From assembly GCA_025936755.1 (NCBI GenBank), contig JAICSS010000014.1, forward strand, positions 1-64,000: 64,000 nt of DNA. Direction: 5' to 3'. This stretch comes from Solirubrobacterales bacterium (lineage in GTDB: Bacteria > Actinomycetota > Thermoleophilia > Solirubrobacterales > 70-9). The notes under the pieces are model-generated. The model did not search any database and was not told the origin of the DNA. It saw only the letters and a list, made by a program, of their open reading frames with translations. The position numbers and the translations under genes were made by a program. Shown here one piece after another: positions 59,318-64,000 of this stretch. Numbering within the stretch: the first letter of the stretch is position 1; the number at the start of each line of letters is the position of its first letter.

Positions 59318-61681
59318 CTAGGCGACGGCGGAGAGGCCCGGGGCTTCGCCCTCGTCCTCTTCGTCCTCGGCGACTTCGCGCGGCAGCTTCCGCGAGACGA
59401 CCTTGGTGACGCCGTCGCCGCCCATGCTGACGCCGTAGAGGACGTCGGCGGCGTCCATCGTCCGTTTCTGGTGGGTGACGATGACGAACTGGGCGCGGTC
59501 GGAGAAGCGGCGGATCAGCTGCAGGAAGCGGTCGATGTTGGCGTCGTCGAGAGCGGCCTCGACCTCGTCGAGGATGTAGAAGGGGCACGGCCGGGCGAGG
59601 AAGACGGCGAAGACGAAGGCCAGCGCGACCAGGGACTTCTCGCCGCCGGAGAGCAGCTGCAGCTTCCGCGTCGACTTGCCGGCGGGGGTGACCTCGATCT
59701 CGACCCCGAGCTCGTCGCGCTCCTCTTCTTCCTCCTCGAGCTCGGGCTCGGCGTCGGTCGGAGCCTCCTGCTCGCCGGCGGGCCGTTCGTCGTCGCGGAC
59801 CGGCCGCAGGCTGACCCGCCGCAGGCGCCCCCGCCCGCCGGGGAAGAGGTGCTCGACCATCTCCTCGAAGTTCTTCGCGGTGGCGTCGAAGGTCTGCTCG
59901 AAGGCGCGCTCGATCTCGTCGTCGATGTCGCGGATCAGCGACTCCAGCTCCCGCATCGATCTCTCGATGTCCTCGCGCTGGACCTGCAGGCTCTCGACGT
60001 GCTCGCGGGCCTCGTCGTATTCCTGCTCGGCCAGCGGGTTGACCGGCCCGATCTGCGCCCGCCGCCGCTCCAGCCTCTGCAGCCGCCGGTCGATCTCGGC
60101 CCGGGCCTCGTCGGTCAGGGCCTCCTCGGCGGGCGGGATCTCCTCCCCCAGCCGCTCGGCGATCGCCCCCAGCTCGCGCTCGGCCTCGGCCCGGCGGTCG
60201 CCGAGGTGGGCGGCCTCGACCTCGGCCCGGGTCAGCTCCTCGGAGGTCTCCTTCATCTGCCCCTGCAGCTCGAACTCCCGCTGGGAGCAGGCGCGCAGCT
60301 CCTCGGCGATCTCGTCGCCGTCGTCCTGGCCGCCGACGACCTTGCGCTCGATCGCTCCGACCCGCTCGCGGATCGCGGTCCCGGCGGCCTCGGCGGCGGC
60401 GCGGGCGCCGCGGACGTCGTCGAGCAGCTCCTCGCCGGCGGCGACGCGGGCGCGCAAGGCCTCGCGCGCGCGTTCGCCGAGCAGGCCCTCGGCGCGGCGG
60501 GCGTGGCGGGAGGCGCGCTCGGCGCCGGCGCGGACGTCGCCGAGAGCCGCCTCGCGCGCCGCCTCGGCGGCGTCCGCGGAACGGGCGACTCCAAGTCCGT
60601 CGTTCGCGGTCCGCAGGCCGGCGTCGATCTCCCCCAGCTCCTCTTCCAGCTTCCGCGCCCGTTCGCCGGGCGCCGCGCCCGACCCCACGTCCAGCGTCAG
60701 CGGCCCCAGCTCGGTCCGCAGCCGCTCCAGCCCCGCCTCCAGCTCCGTCTCGCGGCTCGCGAGGCTGTTGACACGTACCGCGACCCGCTCCTGCTCGCCG
60801 CGCAGCTTCGTCAGCAGCCCCCAGGCCTGGGTGCGCTCGCGGTCGCGGGCGGCGAAGCGCTCCTCCGCCGCGGCGCGGCGTTTCGCCACCTCGGCCAGCC
60901 GCTCCTCGAGCTCGTCGCGGACGCCGCGCGCCTTCGCCGCCGCCTTCTCCGCCGCCGCCGCCCGGTCGGCGCCGAAGCGCAGTTCCTCGGAGACCAGCTG
61001 CGCCCGCAGGCCCAGCTCGTCGCGCTCGATCCGCGCCCCCAGCTCGGCCGCCTGCGCCTGCCGCTTCAGCGGCCGCAGCCGCGCCCGCGCCTCGCGCTCG
61101 ACGTCGAGGGCGCGGTCGAGGTTGTCGCGCGCCGAGCGCAGCTTCAGCTCGGCCCGGCGCCGGCGCTTGCGGTGCTTGCCGAGGCCGGCCGCCTCCTCGA
61201 CCAGGAGCCGCCGCTCGCGCGGCTTCGAGTGGACGATCGTCTCGACCCGCCCCTGGCTGATCACCGAGTGCATCTCGCGGCCGAGGTTGGTGTCGGAGAG
61301 GACGTCGGTGACGTCGGCGAGGCGGCAGCGGGCGCCGTTCAGGCGGTAGCCGCTGTCGCCGGAGCGGTCGAGCCGGCGCTCGACCGCGATCTCGGAGAAC
61401 TCGGTGGCGGCGCGGCCGTCGGAGTTGTCGATCGTCACCTCGACCTCGGCCGCCCTGCGCTGGGCGATCCCCTTGCCGCCGGCGGAGATCACGTCCTGCA
61501 TCGAGGCGCCGCGGATCGCCCCCGGGCTCTGCTCGCCGAGCGCCCAGAGGACGGCGTCGGTGATGTTGCTCTTGCCCGAGCCGTTGGGGCCGACGATGAC
61601 GCTGACGCCCGGGGAGAACTCCAGCGTCGTGCGCTCGGGGAAGGACTTGAAGCCCTTCATCGAGATCGACCTCAGGTACAT
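59318..61681 (-). CDS. smc: short SMC-family chromosome segregation ATPase, no hinge seen
   Basis: Head domains are canonical: Walker A GPNGSGKSNITDAV (about 32), then MHSVISQGRVETIVHSKP, the signature LLSGGEKSLVALAF (about 677) and Walker B FYILDEVEAALD (about 705). The total is 787 residues instead of about 1,150-1,200. Between the heads (about 170-620) lies only Ala/Glu/Arg-rich coiled coil broken by small Gly-containing links; the globular hinge with its conserved glycines was not found. The frame is continuous, with no sign of a frameshift. An acidic insert lies before the signature. The position between rnc and ftsY is the normal one for smc. Confidence 0.85.
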   Translation of the reverse strand: MYLRSISMKGFKSFPERTTLEFSPGVSVIVGPNGSGKSNITDAVLWALGEQSPGAIRGASMQDVISAGGKGIAQRRAAEVEVTIDNSDGRAATEFSEIAVERRLDRSGDSGYRLNGARCRLADVTDVLSDTNLGREMHSVISQGRVETIVHSKPRERRLLVEEAAGLGKHRKRRRRAELKLRSARDNLDRALDVEREARARLRPLKRQAQAAELGARIERDELGLRAQLVSEELRFGADRAAAAEKAAAKARGVRDELEERLAEVAKRRAAAEERFAARDRERTQAWGLLTKLRGEQERVAVRVNSLASRETELEAGLERLRTELGPLTLDVGSGAAPGERARKLEEELGEIDAGLRTANDGLGVARSADAAEAAREAALGDVRAGAERASRHARRAEGLLGERAREALRARVAAGEELLDDVRGARAAAEAAGTAIRERVGAIERKVVGGQDDGDEIAEELRACSQREFELQGQMKETSEELTRAEVEAAHLGDRRAEAERELGAIAERLGEEIPPAEEALTDEARAEIDRRLQRLERRRAQIGPVNPLAEQEYDEAREHVESLQVQREDIERSMRELESLIRDIDDEIERAFEQTFDATAKNFEEMVEHLFPGGRGRLRRVSLRPVRDDERPAGEQEAPTDAEPELEEEEEERDELGVEIEVTPAGKSTRKLQLLSGGEKSLVALAFVFAVFLARPCPFYILDEVEAALDDANIDRFLQLIRRFSDRAQFVIVTHQKRTMDAADVLYGVSMGGDGVTKVVSRKLPREVAEDEEDEGEAPGLSAVA

Positions 61682-61741
61682 GCGCGGGCACCTCGCATCG
61701 CCCAGATGCTCCCGGTCTGCCCGGACGCGACTGCCGCTGGA

Positions 61742-62437
61742 TTAACCCCCAAGATGCGCCAATGCCTCCTCGGCGGCAAGCTGCTCGGCCGCCTTCTTGC
61801 TCCGCCCTTTCCCCGTCCCGACCCGCTCGGAGCCGACGATCGCGGCCACCTCGAAGGTTCGCCGGTGCGGGGGGCCCGTCGCCGCGGTCACCTCGTAGGT
61901 TACGCGCGCTCCGCGCTGGGCCAAAAGCTCCTGCAAAGCGGACTTGAAATCGATCCGGGTCTCGGAGGCGAGCTCGATCCGCGGCTCGAACGCCTCGGCC
62001 ACCGCCGCCGCGGTCCGCTCGAAGCCGAAGGCGACGTAGCAGGCGCCGATCAGGGCCTCGGTCGCCTCCGGCAGCGGCCGGCCGCCGTCGAGCAGGACCT
62101 CGGCCGGGATCGCCGCCACCACCCCCTCGGGCTCGTTGGCCCGCAGCATCTCCGGCACCCCCAGCGCCGTCCCCACCTCGGCGCAGGAGACGCCGCTGAC
62201 CGCCTGGTTGTGGACCTTGGTCAGGCCGCCGGCCGCCAGCTTCTCGAAGCTCTCGTAGACCCGGGTGGCGACGGCGAGGCCGAGGACGCTGTCGCCGAGG
62301 AAGGCGAGCCGCTCGAAGGAGTCGACCCGGCGCTCGGTCCAGGAGGAGTGGGTCAGCGCCTGCCTGCGGAGGTCCTCGGGCAGCTCTTCGACCAGGGCTG
62401 CCAGCGCCGCGACGGGAGAGTCGGGGTCCGGCGCCAC
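61742..62437 (-). CDS. rnc: ribonuclease III with altered metal-ligand residues
   Basis: A 231-residue RNase III with an endonuclease domain (1-150) and a double-stranded-RNA-binding domain (about 160-230, KGRSKKAAEQLAAEEAL). The signature reads FERLAFLGDSVLGL; the usual sequence has Glu where this has Ala (E. coli Glu41). The second acid pair reads PEATEALIGA, with Glu at the usual Asp (Asp114) and Glu117 kept. So one metal ligand is lost and another changed. Confidence 0.9.
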   Translation of the reverse strand: MAPDPDSPVAALAALVEELPEDLRRQALTHSSWTERRVDSFERLAFLGDSVLGLAVATRVYESFEKLAAGGLTKVHNQAVSGVSCAEVGTALGVPEMLRANEPEGVVAAIPAEVLLDGGRPLPEATEALIGACYVAFGFERTAAAVAEAFEPRIELASETRIDFKSALQELLAQRGARVTYEVTAATGPPHRRTFEVAAIVGSERVGTGKGRSKKAAEQLAAEEALAHLGG

Positions 62438-62441
62438 CGGC

Positions 62442-62687
62442 TCAGGCTGGCGCCTGCTCCAGCACGAACCCGACCGCGTCGCCGACGGTCTTGATCTGGG
62501 CCGCCTGCTGCTCGGAGACGGCGACCCCGTAGCGGTCCTCCAGCTCCATCACCAGCTCGTAGAGGTCGAGCGAGTCGGCGTCGAGGTCCTCCTTGAAGCG
62601 GGTTCCCTCCTCGACCCGCTCGAGCGGGACTTCGAGCTCCTCGGCGAGGTGCTCGCGGACCAGGGTCAATACCTCGTCGCGGTTCAT
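62442..62687 (-). CDS. acpP: acyl carrier protein
   Basis: An 81-residue helical protein with the phosphopantetheine Ser in DLDADSLDLYELVMELED. It starts with ATG 62687 and ends 4 nt before the rnc start. Confidence 0.95.
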   Translation of the reverse strand: MNRDEVLTLVREHLAEELEVPLERVEEGTRFKEDLDADSLDLYELVMELEDRYGVAVSEQQAAQIKTVGDAVGFVLEQAPA

Positions 62688-62712
62688 CTACCGGAGTTGT
62701 TTATCACGGTGG

Positions 62713-63741
62713 TCAGGCGTCGCCGCCGGCCGCAAGGGCGCCGCGGCCGGCGCCGCCCTCGGCCAGGAGCGCGGCGGTGCGGCCGACCGCATCGACCTCG
62801 GCGCAGCGGGCGGCGAGGCCGACGGCGTTGGCGATCCCCTCGGCGCCGGAGCTGCCGTGGCCGACGACGGCGATCCCCCGCAGGCCGAGCAGGATCGCGC
62901 CGCCGGTGGTGTCGGGGTGGAGCTCTCGCCGCAGCCCGTCGAGGGCGGGCCTCAGCAGCAGGCCGCCGACCGCGGCGACGGGGTTGGAGCGGGCGGCGTC
63001 GCCGACCGCGGCGGCGACGGTCTTCGCGGTCCCCTCCAGGAGCTTCAGGGAGACGTTGCCGGTGAAGCCGTCGGTGACGACGACGTCGACCCTGGCGGCG
63101 GGCAGGTCACGGCCCTCGACGTTGCCCGCGAAGCGGATCCCGGGGGCGGCGGCGAGCAGGCGGTGCGCCTCGACAACCTCCTCGCGCCCCTTGCCGGACT
63201 CCTCGCCGACCGTGAGCAGGCCGACCGATGGATCCTCGACCTCGAGCACGGCGGCGCTGAAGGCGGCGCCGAGGAAGGCGAACTGGACCAGGTGCTGGGC
63301 GCGGACCTCGACGTTGGCGCCGACGTCGAGGAAGAGCACCGGTTTGCCGGGGACCGGCACCTGCGCCGCGAGCGCCGGGCGCTGCACGCCCTTGAGGCGG
63401 CGCAGGCCGAAGGTGGCGGCGGCCATCGTCGCCCCGGTCGAGCCGCAGCTGACCAGGGCGGCCGAGCTCCCTGCGGCGACGTCGCCGGCGGCGCGGACGA
63501 CCGAGGCCTCCTTCTTGGCGCGGACCGCCGCGACCGGGTCCTCCTCGTTGCCGATGCGCTCCGCCGTCTCGACGACTTCGATTCCATCGACGCCGTCGAG
63601 CCCGAGCGCGCGCCGCGGCCCGAAGACGCGAACGCCGATGCCGTCGGCGGCGGCCAGCCGCGCGCCCTGCGCGAGCACCCCGAAGCCCTGCTCGGTCCCG
63701 TAGCCGTCGAGGGCCACGGTCACCGCGCGGTCCCGCGCCAC
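62713..63741 (-). CDS. plsX: phosphate acyltransferase PlsX
   Basis: Makes acyl-phosphate from acyl-ACP for phospholipid synthesis. The 342 residues show VTVALDGYGTEQG near the start, SCGSTGATMAAATFGLRRL, FLDVGANVEV and VVTDGFTGNVSLKLLEG. It is next to acpP and rpmF as usual. Confidence 0.94.
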   Translation of the reverse strand: MARDRAVTVALDGYGTEQGFGVLAQGARLAAADGIGVRVFGPRRALGLDGVDGIEVVETAERIGNEEDPVAAVRAKKEASVVRAAGDVAAGSSAALVSCGSTGATMAAATFGLRRLKGVQRPALAAQVPVPGKPVLFLDVGANVEVRAQHLVQFAFLGAAFSAAVLEVEDPSVGLLTVGEESGKGREEVVEAHRLLAAAPGIRFAGNVEGRDLPAARVDVVVTDGFTGNVSLKLLEGTAKTVAAAVGDAARSNPVAAVGGLLLRPALDGLRRELHPDTTGGAILLGLRGIAVVGHGSSGAEGIANAVGLAARCAEVDAVGRTAALLAEGGAGRGALAAGGDA

Positions 63742-63743
63742 GG

Positions 63744-63953
63744 CTACTCGTGGGTGTGGGGCGCCGAGGGGTCGGCGATCCGCTGGGCGACGACCTCGCG
63801 ACCGGCGTAGGTGCCGCAGGTCGGGCAGACGCGATGCGGCAGCCGCGGGCTGTGGCAGCGCGGGCAGCTGTTCAGGTTCGGCTTCCCAGCCTTGTGCTGC
63901 GCCCGCCGCTTGTCGCGCCGCGCGCTCGAAGTTCTCTTCTTGGGGACGGCCAT
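63744..63953 (-). CDS. rpmF: 50S ribosomal protein L32
   Basis: A 69-residue protein starting MAVPKKRTSSARRDKRRAQH, with the four zinc-binding Cys in CPRCHSPRLPHRVCPTCG. The zinc-binding form suggests that, as in other actinobacteria, a Cys-free paralogue could replace it under zinc limitation; none is seen here. Confidence 0.97.
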   Translation of the reverse strand: MAVPKKRTSSARRDKRRAQHKAGKPNLNSCPRCHSPRLPHRVCPTCGTYAGREVVAQRIADPSAPHTHE

Positions 63954-63966
63954 GAGTCGCGGAATG

Positions 63967-64000
63967 CTAGCGGGTGCAGGCCTTCAGTACGTCGCCCGCA
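63967..64000 (-). CDS. C-terminal end of an upstream gene, cut by the window edge
   Basis: One frame ends AGDVLKACTR before TAG at 63967-63969, 13 bp ahead of rpmF. A DUF177/YceD gene usually stands here, but ten residues are too few to identify it. Confidence 0.35.
   Translation of the reverse strand, partial: AGDVLKACTR

Overview
The window is a GC-rich chromosomal segment packed with overlapping genes. It looks like an actinobacterium of the class Thermoleophilia (Solirubrobacterales-like). The grounds are actinobacterial gene order in the rpmF-plsX-acpP-rnc-smc-ftsY-ffh-rpsP-trmD-rplS-lepB-rnhB cluster, an Rpf-like wall hydrolase, a DUF2630 protein and a FliA/WhiG-type sigma factor. The lineage is an inference from gene content; there is no rRNA here to confirm it.

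Layout. Positions 1-2468 hold the N-terminal two thirds of dnaE, then an Rpf-like secreted protein. A long run of tightly overlapping genes on the minus strand (about 3.7-14.6 kb) carries an rRNA methyltransferase gene, pheS, pheT, argC, argJ, argB, argD, a coiled-coil protein, an acidic membrane protein, argG and a micro-membrane protein. From 14.6 to 19.1 kb lie rplT, rpmI, infC and thrS, with a plus-strand wecB-type epimerase inserted between rpmI and infC. From 19.2 to 26 kb are a large membrane protein, an AraC/VOC pair, a PAP2 phosphatase, tRNA-Val, zwf, a GNAT and a four-helix membrane protein.

The accessory region is at 26.3-29.0 kb. A 2,667-bp insertion element, flanked by a CTAG target duplication and 17-bp inverted ends, has split a secreted DUF5666-like gene; removing the element and one CTAG restores the reading frame. 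Besides a DDE transposase and a small winged-helix protein, it carries about 1.1 kb of non-coding DNA with several strong hairpins and terminators and a tRNA-Glu-like gene with an enlarged D loop. This is the strongest candidate for something undescribed.

From 29 to 45.6 kb come a CarH-like cobalamin photosensor domain next to a diguanylate cyclase, tRNA-Cys, and a divergent pair: a trans-acting enoyl-reductase-like protein and an acetoacetyl-CoA-synthetase/carrier/thioesterase fusion, separated by a large palindromic operator candidate. Then follow an MBL-rhodanese protein, tRNA-Gly, a helicase, RNase HI, a sigma factor, a Xer recombinase, an L,D-transpeptidase, a folate-ligase-like protein and a hydrolase. 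From 45.7 to 53.5 kb are ilvD, thiD, a Bpu10I-like restriction-modification pair, a frameshifted dprA, comM and yraN.

The right end (53.6-64 kb) is the ribosome/secretion/fatty-acid/chromosome cluster. Several of its proteins are unusual: an SMC with no visible hinge, an RNase III with substituted metal ligands, an L19 with a long acidic tail, and no rimM between khpA and trmD. A 41-bp palindromic repeat occurs in frame inside two unrelated genes (14.06 and 20.74 kb), with a possible third copy at 2.5 kb.
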